Assembly: GCA_027257055.1 (NCBI GenBank)
Contig: JAPVLO010000570.1
Coordinates: 944,001-1,008,000, forward strand
Direction: 5' to 3'
DNA: 64,000 nucleotides
Source: Cephalopachus bancanus
Taxonomy: Eukaryota; Chordata; Mammalia; Primates; Tarsiidae
Shown: one piece after another, positions 45,091-58,500 of the stretch
Layout: each line of letters opens with the position of its first letter
How positions within the stretch are numbered: the first letter of the stretch is position 1
Translations under genes and position numbers: made by a program
The notes under the pieces: model-generated
What the model saw: the letters and a program-made list of their open reading frames with translations, nothing else
What the model was told of the DNA's origin: nothing
Databases searched by the model: none

Positions 45091-46080
45091 ACTCTCACTT
45101 CATTCTAATTTTAATTCTCAAATTGTATTCAATATTTCACTGTTTCTCAAAAGAAAATGATTCCATTTTATAACTTATTAGAAAGTGGTTTGTTCTGCTA
45201 AAGGTATCTTATTAGAAGCAAAGGCTACCGTACAGCATAACCTTATTAAAATTCTTATTAGATGACGTTTTTCTTCCAATGTTTATTACAATATGTAAGC
45301 TGCCGCCTTTAAATTTCTATTTATCCACATACATTTAAATTCACTCTGCTTTTTGAACAATTCAGCAATGGTCATTATGTTGTATAAATCTCTTAAAAAA
45401 CAAAAGTTCCTAGTTGACTAGTTTTACTTCAACTTAGATGAATGCTTATCAACACTATTCACTGTTATTCCAAAATACTCCTTGGACATCTAATTCATTT
45501 TACCAAGTATTCACCCTCAAAATACTTATCTTCCTAAACATGCATGATTTTAATGCTAGAAGGCGGCTTTTTTATTACATTATGTTTTGCCAATTATCTC
45601 TTTATAATTATTGTGGTAGTTGTGCTAGTTGTAAGTTTTTTTGTACATATACTTTCATTTATTCACTGTAATATTATAGCATAGTAAATTGCTGTAGTAA
45701 TTGTTAATTAAAGACCTGGAGTAATGAAAGAAACCATTTATAGTGAGAAACTATGTACTTATTTAAGGAATAAAGGTACCATATAGGTTTTTCTTTTCAT
45801 GCAATATTACTATTACCCCTGAATAATAACAGTCCTTTAAAAAAAAATGTGTGTGTGTTTCAATATTTTCTTATAATTTCTTTAAAACGGGGTCTATGTT
45901 TTCTGTGGTGCTCCATATGTATTAACTGCCTGCTGGAATCAAGACCTTAGAGGTCTCACAACACCATTTCACACGTTGTTTTTCTCCATACCATGTAACT
46001 TTATAGTAGAAGGCTATGTAATCTATAAAAACAAGTGATTTTAATCTTGGTAGAATTTAAGATACCCAGCGTCTGGTGCT
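45091..46080. other. AT-rich interval without recognised feature
   Basis: Left flank of the next L1. No gene signature. Confidence 0.45.
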
Positions 46081-46469
46081 TTTTTTTTTTTCTTTAAAAA
46101 AATATATTGGTGTACAATTCAGAATTAGGTATACAAGTGATCATCATACAAGTGAATTTTGGTACTACCTTTGGTCCTCACTTTGCCTGGTTTGAGATCA
46201 GATATCCTTATTAATGTTATGTGCCACCGTATCCCTCTGCTGGCCATTTCCCACTATTGCCAATCCCTTTTGCATGGTATTATGGTAAATATTCAGGGTC
46301 CACATATGTGTGAGAACATATGGTGCTCAGTTCTTTGTTTCTGTGATAAATTACTGAGTATTATAGACTCTAAATGCATCCAAGTTGCTGTGAAGTCCAT
46401 AATTTTGTTGTTATGGCTGCATAATATTTCATCATGTGTATATACTATATTTTAACCAGTCCAGTTTCA

Positions 46470-49400
46470 ATGGGCAGCATGGTTGGTTCCATGCTTTTGC
46501 TATTGTAAATACTCTGCAATAAACATGAGTGTGCAGGTATCTTTTTTGTACAATGATTTAAGTTCCTTCCTGTATATTTCCAGAAGGAGGATTGCTGGAT
46601 CATATGGAAGGTCAATTTCTAGTTCTTTTAGGGATTGCCACACTGTTTTCCATAGAGATTGAACTAGTTTGCATTCACACCTACAGTGTAGAATCATTCC
46701 CTTTTCTCCTCATCCTTGCCAGCATCTCTTGCTTTTGTTTTGTTAATGATGGCCATTTTTAGTGGGGTCAGGTCGTATATCAATGTAGTTTTGATTTGCA
46801 TTTCTCTGATGATTAGTGAGGCTGAGCATTTTTTCATGTTTCTCTTGGCAGCTCATGTGTCTTCTTTTGAGAAGTGTTTGTTCATGTCTTTTGTCCACTT
46901 TTTAATGGAGCTATTTGTTTTCATCCTTCCAGCATGTTTGAGTTCCTTGTAGATCCTGTACATAAGGTCTTTGTCAGATATACAGTTGACAAATATTTTT
47001 CCCATTCTATAGGCAGTCTGCCCAATCTCTTGATGGTTTCTTTTGCTTTACAGGGGATTTTCAGTTTGATGAGGTCCCACTTGTCTATCTTATCTCAGTC
47101 AGTTTCCCCAGCACAATTTACTGAATAGGTTCTATTCTCCCCAATGGTTGTTATTGGAAACTTTATTGAAGATGAGTTGAGAAATTGAGATTTGGCTTCC
47201 AGATTCTCTAATCTGTTCCATTAGTCTATATGCCTGTTCTTGTGCCAATATCAGGTTGTTTTCATTATTGTAGCCTGATAATAAAGTTTAAGAACTAGAA
47301 ATGCGATATCTCCCACTTTGCTTATTTTGCTAAGTATTGCTTTCGTTATTCATGGTCATTTATTTTTCCAAATGAATTTTTGTATTGTTTCCAAATCTGG
47401 AAAAAATGATATTGGTAATTTAATGGGTATAGCATTGAATTTGTAGATTGCACTGGGTAGGATGGACATCTTAACAATGTTAATTCTTCCAATCCATGAG
47501 CATGGGATATTTTTCCGTTTGTTTGTGCCATCTTTGACTTCTCTGAGTAGTGTTTTGTAGTTTTCATTGTAAAAATCTTTCACTTCTCTTATTAGGAAGA
47601 TGCCAAGGTATTTCACTTTTATTGTAGCTAATGTGAGTGGGATTGTGTTTTTTATTTGATTCTCTGCCTGTTTGTTATTGGTGTATAAGAATATGACTGA
47701 CTTTTTTCACATTTATTTTGTAACTTGAGACATTGTCAAAGTCCTTTATTAGTGCAAGGTGTTTTTTGGCAGATTCTCTTTGATTTTCGAGGTATAGGAT
47801 CATGTCTTCAGCAAAGAGGGATAAGATGACTTCTTTTTCTTTTTGGATACCCCTGGTTTCCTTCTCTTGCCTGATAGCTCTAGCTAGGACTTTCAAGCTA
47901 TTTTGGGTGGGGGAGGTGAAGGTAGACATCCTTTTCTTGTCCAGTTTTCAGGAGAAATGATTGCAATTTCTGTCCAATCAGCAATATGTTGACTGAGGGT
48001 TTATCATAGATGGCTCTTACTATTTTGAAGTCTGTTGCCACTGAACCTAGGAGTTTGAGGGTTTATATCAAGAAGGGATGCTGAATTTTAGGAAATATTA
48101 TTTCCACATATGATATAACCATGTGATTCTTGTTTTTGCATCTGTTGATGTATTTCACTATATTTATGGTCTTTTGGATGTTGAACTAGCCCTGCATACT
48201 GGGGATGAAGCCTATTTGGTCATGGCGGATGATTTTTGAGATAAGTTCTTGGATCTGATTTGCTAGAATGTTGTTGAGAATTTTTGCATCTATGTTCATC
48301 AAGGATGTAGGACTGCAGCTTTCTTTCTTTGTTGTGTGTATATCCAGTTTGACTGTCAGTGTAACGTTAGCTGCATAAAACGATTTTGGGAGAGCTCTGT
48401 CTTTCTCAAATGCCTAGAATACTTTCAGTAGGTTTGGTATCATCTACTCCTTGCATGTTTTGCAGAATTCCACCGGAAATCAATCTGGCCCAGGGCTTTT
48501 TTTGTAGGTAGTTTTCATATGACAGAGACAATTTCCTGTGTTGCTATTGGTCTATTTAGAATCTCAATATCTTCTTGTTTAAACCTTGGGAGGTTGTGTG
48601 TTGTTAGAAAGCTCTCCATTTCATTTAGGTTATCGAGTTTGTTACCATATAGGTATGCATAGTAATTTCTGATAATCTTGTGTATTTCTTCAACATCTGT
48701 TGTGATTTGATCTTTTGTATTTCTGATTGTGTTTACTTGGCTTTTTCTCTCTTTTTCTTGGTCATTCTGGCTAGGGGGGTCTATCAATTTTGTTTATCTT
48801 TTCAAAGAACCAGCTTTTTGTTTTGTTGATTTTTTTCTATAGTATTTTTGTTTTCTATGTCCTGTATTTGAGCTTTTATTTTGGTGATCTGAATTATTCT
48901 GCTGAGGTAGAGTTTTTGGTGGTACTACCTTTCCAGCTCCCACAGGTGATTTGTTAGGCTGCTAACTTGTTCTCTTTCTAATTTTCTTGATGTGTGTTTG
49001 TAGAGATATAAATCCCCACTCAACACTCTTTCATGGCATTCCAGAAGTTTTGATAAGATGTTTCTTCATTTTAACTTCATTCCAGGAATCTTTTAATTTC
49101 TGTTTTGATTTCCATGTTGACACAGAAGTTGTTCGTCATCATGTTGTTTCATGTCCATGTCTGTGTTGGGTTGGGGGAAGTTTTATTGGTGGTTATATTT
49201 ATTTTTATTCCACTGTGGTCTGTGAAGGTGCCTGGCAATATTTCCATCTTCTGAAATTTGTTTATATTTGATATGCGGCCTAGGATGTGATCAGTCTTGG
49301 AGTATGCTCCATGTAGTGTTGAGTAGAATGCAGTGTTGTTGGTTGAAGTTTTCTATAGGTATCTACTAAGTTCATTTGATCAAGCATCAAATTGAAGTTC

Positions 49401-49870
49401 TAGATCTCTTCAAATATTTTTTTGCATCAATGATCTATCTAGGGTTGTTACTGCAGTATTTGAGTCCCCAACATTTTTTAGTTTATTTAGTAGCTGCTTT
49501 ATAAAAGCTGGCACTCCTTTGTTGGGTGCATATATGTTTGGGATGACTATTTACTGTTGATGGACCTTTTATCATTATCATTCTGTAGTGTTTTTTTGTA
49601 CCTTTTTAAATTTTTGCTAATTAATTTTGTTTTTCCTGATATTAAGACTACAAATCCTGCCCACTTTTGTGTCCCCTATGCCTGAACATTTGTTTTCCGT
49701 ATTCTAACCTGAGTCTTTGATTCCCTTTGTGGTGAGATGAGTTTCTGGAGACAGCAAATTACTGAGTTATGTATTTTTATCGAGATTATCATTCTATGTC
49801 ATTTCAGTTGTGCATTTAGTTCATTCATATTCAGGCTGACTATTGAAATGTTAGTGTTTCTGCCTAACAT
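46470..49870 (-). pseudogene. L1 ORF2 pseudogene
   Basis: C-terminal block KELEIDLPYDPAILLLEIY (46500-46697) at the left; the thumb/connection region [20 protein letters not shown] (47356-47616); RT catalytic block [17 protein letters not shown] (47675-47929), where the first Asp is Glu and the second Asp is kept; the fingers-side RFKQEDIEILNRPIATQEI (48515-48787). The endonuclease starts near 49870. Broken by several stops and frameshifts. Confidence 0.85.
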
Positions 49871-49929
49871 AATGCTCTTATAAGGCTGTTTTGTTTTCCT
49901 TTAGCTTTTATGTTCATATATATGCATGT

Positions 49930-50902
49930 TTTCATTTCGGTGGGTATGCTGTGTGTTCTGCAGCTTCTGTGTTTGCTTATGATCTTGTGATATATATGAT
50001 CTTTCTTTTGTTTATTTTTTCTTCTGTATTCTGTGAACAGCACCTTTTAAAGCATCTCCTGCAAAGCTTGTCTCAAAGCAGCATTTTCTCTTAGGGATTG
50101 AATGTCAGGGAAGTATTTTAATTCTCCATCATTGATGAAGCTTAACTTGGTTCAGTAGAAAACTCTTGGTTGGAATTGTTATCTTTAAGAACATTAAAGA
50201 TTGGAGTCCAACTCCTTCTTGCCTATAATGCTTCCACAGATAAGTCTGCAGCAATTCTGATTGATCTCCCCAGTAGGTAATTTGATCTTTTCCCCTTGCT
50301 GCTTTTAGGATTTTTTCTTTTCTACTTACTTTTTGTTCACAAATTGCTATGTGTCTAGGGATTGGTCTTCTCATAAGATGTCTTGCATTGGTTCTCTGGA
50401 TCTCTTGTGCCTGTATAGTCATCTCTCTGGCCAGATGAGGGAAGTTTTCTTCAATGACCTTATGAAATGTTTGTTCCAAGGTGTTTTCCACTTGTCTTTC
50501 TATTTTATGTATTTCAATCAAATGTAGGCTTGGTTTCTTGGTAAAATCACACAACTCTTATAGAGTTTCCTCTTTCTTCTTAAGTTTTCTTTTTTCTATA
50601 TTTTTAATATATTGGGTTAGTTCTATATCTTGGTCTTCAAGCTCTGAGAGTCTTTCTTCTGCTTGGTCAATTCTAATTCCCATGCCTGTCAGTTTGCTAT
50701 TTATTTTTTGGATGGAGTTCTTTATTTCTGTTATTTCTAAGGATGCTGTTTTGAGCCTGTCTAGCTCCATTGTGGTTTCATTTAGTTTCAGTCCTTGCAT
50801 TTCTTGATTTTTATTCATTTTATCCAATGATTTTCTGATCTCTATGGGTAAGTACCTTCTGGGTACTGTTGTTCTGGAAGATAGGCATTGTTTGTGGTCC
50901 AC
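49930..50902 (-). pseudogene. L1 ORF1 pseudogene
   Basis: N-terminal and coiled-coil part at 50558-50902, reading LNETTMELDRLKTASLEITE and RIDQAEERLSELEDQDIEL, the strongly heptad-like RLSELED block of L1 ORF1p. The C-terminal RNA-binding part at 50129-50554 reads ARHLMRRPIPRHIAICEQKV and KEKILKAARGKDQITY. The two halves are separated by a stop only a few bases apart, so this ORF1 is close to whole. Confidence 0.87.
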
Positions 50903-52000
50903 TAGCTGCTCTTTCTAGCACTGCCCCTTTGCTGAGACTTTGATAGTTACTGGCAGTTTTTTGCTAGTTTTGTAGTCACTTGTAGCAGTTCTCTTATCTT
51001 TCATTTTAATTCCAGTGCTCAGTAGAAAATGGAGAAGCAGTCACTTCTGATATTTTCTCTACTTTTGTTCTTCTTTGAGCTGGGCTTCTTTGTTCATTTA
51101 TGAAGTAGGGCTGGGAGTGGAGCATTGTGCTATCTTTTTTTTACATTTCTGAGCACATATTAGGGGGTGAGGGTTCTGCAGCTATTCTGAACTTATTAGC
51201 AGGTCATAATGTTTGCTATCTGGTTAATGGGCTGGCTGGGGGATTCACTCTTTGTCTCTGCACAATATGACCATTCAGTGGATATGTTTGCATAGCCCCG
51301 AGTACAAGACAGAATATAAGAAAGAAAAGAGACAAGAAAGAAAGGAGAAGATTGAGAGAAAAAAAGGAAAGAAAAACAGAAAGAGAATAAAGAAAGAAAA
51401 TAAAGCAGAGAAATAACAAAGAAAGAAAAATAGAAGAAGGAAAGAAAGGAGAAAATCGACCAGCAAGCGAAGCAGCCAAACAATATAATCAAACAAAAAA
51501 CAAATACCCCCAAAACAGCATCAAGTTGATCAAGCGTTCTCAGATTTAGAATGTCTCTTTGAGATGAGACCTCCTTCTTGTGATGCGTTCTGTGACTGCA
51601 AAGCTGTTACTGCAGGTTCCCTATTTGCTGTTGGAACTAATGATATTAGCATTTTCACCCCTTGCTGCCTACAATTGGTATCCATTGCATGTCTATATGA
51701 GGGAAGAGGGCTGAAATAATTTGACACAGCATCTCTTGGGATCTCATCTCCCTCCTTCCTCTCCCAGCTTTGTTACAGCCCCCAGGGCATCCAGATCATG
51801 GCTGGGGAACAGGGCCTCCTGTCTCTGTTCTGCCCTCCCAATCTCTTTCACTTTCTGCTAGTGGCAGGAGGGAGACAATTAGGTACTCAGCAGTTTCCTT
51901 CTCAGGCAGTTCTGCTATCTGCATGCATTACCCAACAACTGACTTAGGATGGAGGGTGGATCATCTGGGATTCTGCATCTGCCTTTACCCTCCAGGGCTT
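50903..52000 (-). promoter_or_regulatory. L1 5' UTR
   Basis: Has the same two-part layout as the other copies: a plus-strand purine-rich block (about 51300-51480) next to a GC-richer outer part (51520-52000). The outer boundary is approximate. Confidence 0.6.
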
Positions 52001-52239
52001 GTGCAGAAAATGCTACAAATAGTAGTTGTAAATCATTTAAAGTGTCCTGCCAATATTGCAAATCATCTCTTAAAACTATCTTTAACCCAGGAACCACTCT
52101 AAAAGAGCCATTTCCAGTATCCCAACCTGTAGTTATCTTTTTAAAATCTGTCTCTGCTATAGACTATGAAAGTTGGACTGTCCTTTTCCTTCATTAGCAT
52201 TCTTAAGAGAAGCTAGTAGGAGCAGTATGTATCTCGTTT
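52001..52239. other. Junction interval between two L1s
   Basis: Cannot be assigned to L1 5' UTR or to flanking DNA with confidence. Confidence 0.35.
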
Positions 52240-53138
52240 TGTACTCTGAACAGAACACTACAGCAAATTTTCTCTCTTTGATCCTGTACATATTTATGTG
52301 GTACATGTGATATTGTGTTGCATATTCAGTGTTGTGATCAAATTAGAATTTTGGTGTATCCTTCACCTCAAATAATTTTTATTTCTATGTATTGGAAACA
52401 TTTCAAATCCTCATTTAGCTACTTTAACACAGTCACCTTACTCTGCTATTGAGAGTATAACTTACTTTTTCTATTTAAATGTGTATTTGTACCCACTTAC
52501 CATCTTTTCCTCACCTGCACTCCCAACACACCCTTCTCAGTCTCTGGTATCTATCATTCTACTCATTACGTACATGACATTCACTTTTTAAAATCCTAAT
52601 GATGAGTAAGAATATGTGATATATGCCTTTCTTTGCCTGGCTTATTTTATGTAACATAATGACTTCTAGTTCCATTCATGTTTCTGTAAATTAGATAATT
52701 TAATTCTTTTTTTAGAGCTGAATTCTATTATGTATATATATCATATTTTCTTTACCCATTCTTCCACTAATGGGCACTTGGGTTGAAAGCATAACTTTGC
52801 TAATGTGAATGGCACTACAATAAACATGGGAGTGCAAGATTTATTTGATATACTCATTTCTTTTCATTTGGATAAATATCCAGTAATGGAATTGAGAGGT
52901 TGCATGGTAGTTCCAGCTTTAATTTTTTTGAGAAATAGCCATACTGTTTTCCATAATGGCTGTGCTAATTTATATTCCCAGCAGCAAAACATAACAGCTC
53001 CCTTTTCTTTGCATTCTCACCAGCTTTCTTTTATTTTTAATAATAAGCATTCTAACATGGGTAAAATAATATCTCCTTATGGTATTGATTTGCATGTTCA
53101 TTATGAGTAGTAATATTGAAAAACTTGGGGAGAAAATG
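52240..53138 (-). mobile_element. Old L1M, 3' part (left of nested L1)
   Basis: 'tacatatttatgtggtacat', 'gtgttgtgatcaaattagaa', 'tatccttcacctcaaataat' and 'tttcaaatcctcatttagct' are reversed 3'-UTR landmarks. ORF2 end text follows ('cactacaataaacatgggag', 'tggataaatatccagtaatg'). Continues at 54178 after the nested insertion. Confidence 0.8.
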
Positions 53139-54168
53139 TGAAAATGGCAGTGGAACTAGTTGGACTAAACATGTCCCAGTGGGGTACACACATGTACCCA
53201 CTGCATCACCACATAGAGTGGAGATGGGAAATGGTTCCCAGGTAACCCAATCAGTGGAAAAGGCCTAACATCCAGGATCTACATGATACTCAAACATTGT
53301 TGAAAAGAACAAAACAAACAGCCCCATCAAAAAGTGGTCAAAAGACATGAATAGACTCTGCTCAAAAGAAGATATATAGGCAGTTAACAGACACATGAAA
53401 AAGAGCTTAGCCTCACTAATCATCAGAGAAATGCAAATCAAGACCACATTGAGATATCACCTTGCCTCAGCAAGAATGGCCATCACTAATAAAAAAACAA
53501 CGGTTGCTGGTAAGGATGCAGAGAAAAAAGAAAGCTTCCTCACTGCTGGTGGTAATGCAAACTAATGCAATCTCTTTGGAAAACAGTGTGGCAATTTCTA
53601 AAAGAACTAGAAATTGACCTCTCATATGACCCAGGAATCTCCCTACTAGGAATATACCTGGAGGAACTCAAATCATTCTACAAAAAAGATACCTGCACAT
53701 GCATGTTATTGCAGCGCTATTCACAATAGTTAAAGGATGGAACCAACCTTGCTGCCCATCAAAACTGGACTGGATAAAAGAAATATGATACATATAGACA
53801 ATGGAATATTACACAGCCATAAAGAAGGACAAACATATGGACTTCACAGCAACTTGAAAGAATTTTGAATCTATCATACTTAGTGAACTATCACAGAAAC
53901 ATAGAACAGAGTATAACATGTTCTCACTCATAAGCAGACCCTGAACATTTGCCATAATATTTTAAGAAAGGGACTGGCAGTAGCAGGTTACTTCTGGGAT
54001 GGGGGGCACAATGTATCAATAAGAGTACCTAATCTCAAACCAGGCAATTTGGGGACCAAAGATGAGGCTCAAACTTTACCTGTATGATGACCACTTGTAT
54101 ACCTAATCCTGAATTGAACCCCACATCTTTAAAATAAAAAAAGAAAGAAAAATAAATAAAAGAAAATT
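53139..54168 (+). mobile_element. Short L1, plus strand, 5' segment joined to ORF2 3' part
   Basis: About 1.03 kb inserted in the old L1 with a 9-bp duplication 'gagaaaatg' (53130-53138, 54169-54177). From about 53264 it is typical ORF2 C-terminus and 3' UTR ('ggcctaacatccaggatcta', 'aaatgcaaatcaagaccaca', A-rich tail at 54128-54168). The first 120 bp (TGAAAATGGCAGTGGAAC...) are not ORF2 and may be a 5' UTR start, followed by a jump into ORF2. No intact frame. Confidence 0.8.
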
Positions 54169-54177
54169 GAGAAAATG

Positions 54178-55221
54178 CTTAGATATTGCTTAACAGCTGA
54201 AGAATTATCTATAATATCTTACGAACAACATCAATAAAGGTAATTTCAAAATGTGTTTTCAAAAGGCAAAATTTTTTTGACCACTTGTATGTCTTCTTTT
54301 GAGAAACATTTCATCGTGCGCTTTGCTCAATTTTTAATGATTTTTTAAAAATGTTTACTGTTGAGATGTTTGAATTCCTTTTAATATTAGATATTAGTCC
54401 CTTGTTAAATTGCTAGTTTAAAAATAGTTTCTCCCATTCAAGAAGTTATCTTTTTACTTTATTGATTGTTTTCTTTGCCATGCAGAAGTTTTTCTTTTAG
54501 TTTAATATACTCCCTTTGCAAACTTTCATTTTTGTTGCTATGCTTTTGAGACCTTAGCCACAAAACCTTTTCCTAGATCAATATTCTCGAATGTTTCCTT
54601 TATGTTTACTTCCAGTAGTATTATATTTTGGGGTCTTACATATAAGTCTTTAATCCATCTTGAGTTGAATTTTTAATACAGTAGAATATAGGAGTCTAGT
54701 TTAAATATTCTGCCTGTGGATATCCAATTTTTCAAGCACCATTTCATGAAGGTGTCCTTTCCCCAATGTATGTTTTTGGCAATTTCATAAAAAATCAGTT
54801 AGCTGTATTTACAAGGATCTATTCATGTTTTTTTCCTATGTTCCATTCATCTATGTGTCCCCTTTTTTTAAGTCAATACCATGCTATTGTGGTTATTACA
54901 GCCTAGTAAAATATTTTGAAGTCAGGTGATATGATGTCTTCAGCATTGGTCTTTTTGCTATTTGGGCCCATTTGTGATTCCACATGAATTTGTTTCCACG
55001 AAAAATAACATTGATATTTTGGTAGGGTTTCCATTGTATCTGTAGATTGCTTTAAGCAGTTGGGTCATTTTACCATGATCAATTTTTCTGATCCTAAGCA
55101 TAGGAAGTCTTTCTATTTGTGTTTCCCATATTTTCTTTCATCAGGGTTTTCTAGTATTCCTTCTTCATTGAATTTATTTCTAGTATTTTAATTCTCTGGC
55201 AGCAATTGTAAATGGCATTGC
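54178..55221 (-). mobile_element. Old L1M, right part
   Basis: Resumes the L1 interrupted at 53138: 'gaccacttgtatgtcttctt', 'gatattagtcccttgttaaa', 'ttctttgccatgcagaagtt', 'ttaatccatcttgagttgaa' and 'gcagcaattgtaaatggcat' in the expected reverse order. It stops where the next L1 begins. Confidence 0.8.
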
Positions 55222-55599
55222 CTTTTTAAATTTTTAATTTTAAATATGTGGTGTGCAATTCAGGGTTAGGTATACAAATGTTCATTATGCAGGTACCCTT
55301 GTTGATGAGGTGTGCCTCCCTCTTCTGGCATTTTCCCACTACTGCCAATTCCCTTCTTAAAGTATTACAATAGTTGTTCAATATCTACTTATGAGTTAGA
55401 ACATGTGATACTTGGTTCTTTGCTTCTGTGATAGATCACTCAGTATTACAGCCTCTAAGTCAATCCAAGTTGCTGTGAAGTTCATAATATTGTCCTTTTT
55501 TATGGCTGAATAATATTCAATTGTGTATATGTACCACATTTTTTCTACCCAGTCCTCTTTCTATGTTTTTGCTATTGTGAATAATGTTGCAATAAACAT

Positions 55600-58500
55600 G
55601 TGTGTTCAGGGATCTTTTCCATAGAGTGATTTGATTTCCTCTGGATATATTCTCTGTAGGGGGGTTGTAAGGTCAAGTGGAAGGTTAATTTTTAGATCTT
55701 TTAGGAATTGCCACACTGCTTTCCACAGAGGCTGTACTAGTTTACACTCCCACCAACGTGTAGAAATGTTCCCTTTTTGCCACATCTTCTTCAGCATGTT
55801 ATTTTTTGAGTTATTGATAATGGCCATCCAGAATGGAGTTAGATGTATGACTTTAATTTGCATTTCTTTGATGACTAGTGAGGCTGAGCAGTTTTCCATT
55901 TATCTGTTGGCTGCTCATATGTCTTCTTTTGAGAAGTGTCTGGTCATATATTTTGCCTACTTTGTAATAAGGCCGTTTTTTTTTTTTTATTTTCTGCATG
56001 TTTGAGTTCCTTGTAGATCCTAGATGTTAGGCCTTTGTCAGAAATTGGAACCATTTCCCCTGAAAACCAGAACAAGATATATAGTTGGCAAATACGTTTT
56101 CCCACTCTGTGGGTTGTCTCTGTGCTCTCTCAATGGTTTCTTTGACTCTGCAGAAGCTTGTCAGTTTGATGAGGTCCCACTTGCTTATCTTATCTGTTAT
56201 GACTTGGGCACTTGGGGTTTTGATCTGGAATTGGTTGCCAGTTCTAATTTCCACGAAGGCATCTCCTGCATTTTCTAAGGTTCTTAAGGTTTGAGATTTT
56301 GTGTTTAGGTCTTTGATTCATTTACAGTTGATTTTTGTGTATAGGGATAGGCAGGGGTCTTGTTTTAATGCAATATCCATTAAATTACTAGCAGCATTCT
56401 TTTCAGACCTGGTAATGACAGGCATGAGGTCAGTCAGTTTTCCCAGTATCATTTATGGAATAGGTTCTCCTCTCTCCAGTGGTTGATCGTGGAGGCTTTG
56501 TCGAAGATGAGTTTGTTGAGAAATTGATGCTTTGCTTCTGGATTCTCTATCCTGTTCCATTAGTCTATATGCCTGTTCCTGTACAAATACCAGTCTGTTT
56601 TGATTATTGGAACTTTATAATAAATCTTAAATCCTGGGAACATGATGCCTCCTGCTTTGTTTTGTTTTTTGTTTTTGTTTTTGCTAAGGATTGTTTTGGT
56701 TATTAGTGGTCATTTATGTATCCATATGAATTCCAGTATTGTCATTTTGCCAAGTCTGAAAAGAATGCTGCTGGTAATTTAATGAATATTGCATTAAATC
56801 TGTAGATTGCCTTGGGTAGGATGGACATCTTAACAATGTTGATTCTTCTAATACATTAGCATGGAATATGTTTCCATTTGTTTGTGAGATCTTTGATTTC
56901 TTGAGCAGTATTTTGTAGTTTTCATTGTGAAGGTTTTTCATGTCTCTGGTTAAGAAGATGTCAAGGTATTTCATTTTTTTCATGACTATTGTGTGGCATT
57001 GTACTTTTTATTTGGTTTTCTGTTTGTTTATTGTTGGTGTATAGGAATGTGACTGGTTTATTCACATTTGTTTTATTCCCTGAGACTTTGCCAAAGTCCT
57101 ATATCAGTGCAAGGAGGTTTTTGACAGAATCTCTTGGGTTTCCGAGGTATAGAACCATGTTGTCTGCAAAGAGGGATAAGTTGACTTCCTCTTTTCCTAT
57201 ATGGATACCCCTTATCTCTTTCTCCTGTCTGATTGCTCTAGCTCTGACTTCCAATACTATGTTGAACAGGTGGTGTGAGAGTGAACATCCTTGTCTTGCT
57301 CTGGTTTTCAGGGGAAATGGTTCCAATTTCTGTCTATTTAGCAGTATCTTGATTGTGGGCTTCTCATAGATGGCTCTCACTATTTTGAGGTATGTTCCAA
57401 CTATGCCTAGATGTTTGAGGGTTTTTATCAAGAAGGGTTGCTGGGTTTTATCAAAAGCTTTTTCCATGTATAATTAAATAACAATGTGGATATTGTCCTT
57501 ACATCTGTTGATGTACTTAATTACTTTTATGATCTTGCAGATGTTGAACCAACCCTGCATCCTGGGGATGAAGCCTACAAGGTCATGGGGCATGATTTTT
57601 GAGATGTGCTGTTGAATCCAGTTTGCTAGAATCTTGTTGAGAATTTTAGCATTTATGTTCATCAAGGATATTGGTCTGTAGTTGTCTTTTTTTGCTGGAT
57701 TTTTATCCATTTTGGGTACCAGTGTGATGTTAGCTTCATAAAATAATTTTGGGTGAGTTCCATCTTTCTAGATTGCCTGGAATACTTTCAATAAGGTTGA
57801 TATCAGTTCCTCCTTGTATGTTTCTAGAATACTGCTGAAAAGCCTTCTGGTTCAGGGCTTTTTTTTTTTTGTGGGTAGTTTTCTTACAATATAGTTAATT
57901 TCCTGGATGGTTATTGGACTATTTAGGGTCTTGATTTTTTCTTGTTTCAACCTGGGGAGGTTGTATGATGTAAGAAAGTACTCTATTGCATTTAAGTTTT
58001 CAAGTTTGTTTCCAAACAGGTGTACGTAGTAATCTCTGATAATCTTTTGTATTTCTTCAGGGTCATTTGTGACTTCATCTTTTGCATTTCTGATTGTGCT
58101 TATTTGTGCTTTTTTTCTCTTTTGCTTGGTCAATCTGGGTAGGGATTCATCAATCTTGTTAATCCTTTCAAAAAACAGTTTTTGGTTTCACTGATTTTTT
58201 TTGTATTATGGTTTTGTCTTCTATGTCTAAATTTTTTTATTTTGGTAATCTGGATTCTTCTGCTGAAGTTAGGGTTTTGGTGATCTTGTTTTTCCAGTTT
58301 CCTTAGGTGATTCATTAGGCTGTTAACTTGTGATCTTTCCATTTTCTTCATGTGCGCTCATAGAGATATGAATTACCCTCTTAGTACTGCTTTCATGACA
58401 TTCCAGGGATTATGGTAAGACTTTCTTCATTTTCATGTTTCTAGGTATCTTCTAATTTTTGTTTTAATTTCTGTGTTGACCTGGGAGTTGTTTAGCATCA

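Larger units (their letters stand above)
46081..52000 (-). mobile_element. Near full-length L1 LINE, minus strand
   Basis: T-rich tail at 46081-46094, 3' UTR to about 46450, ORF2 (about 46470-49870), ORF1 (about 49930-50902) and 5' UTR to about 52000. The 5' boundary is not exact: I find no target duplication matching 'agcgtctggtgc' left of the tail, so either the target was deleted or the copy is eroded. The polymerase motif reads FAED. More diverged than the L1s at 29 and 55 kb, judging by broken frames. Confidence 0.9.
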
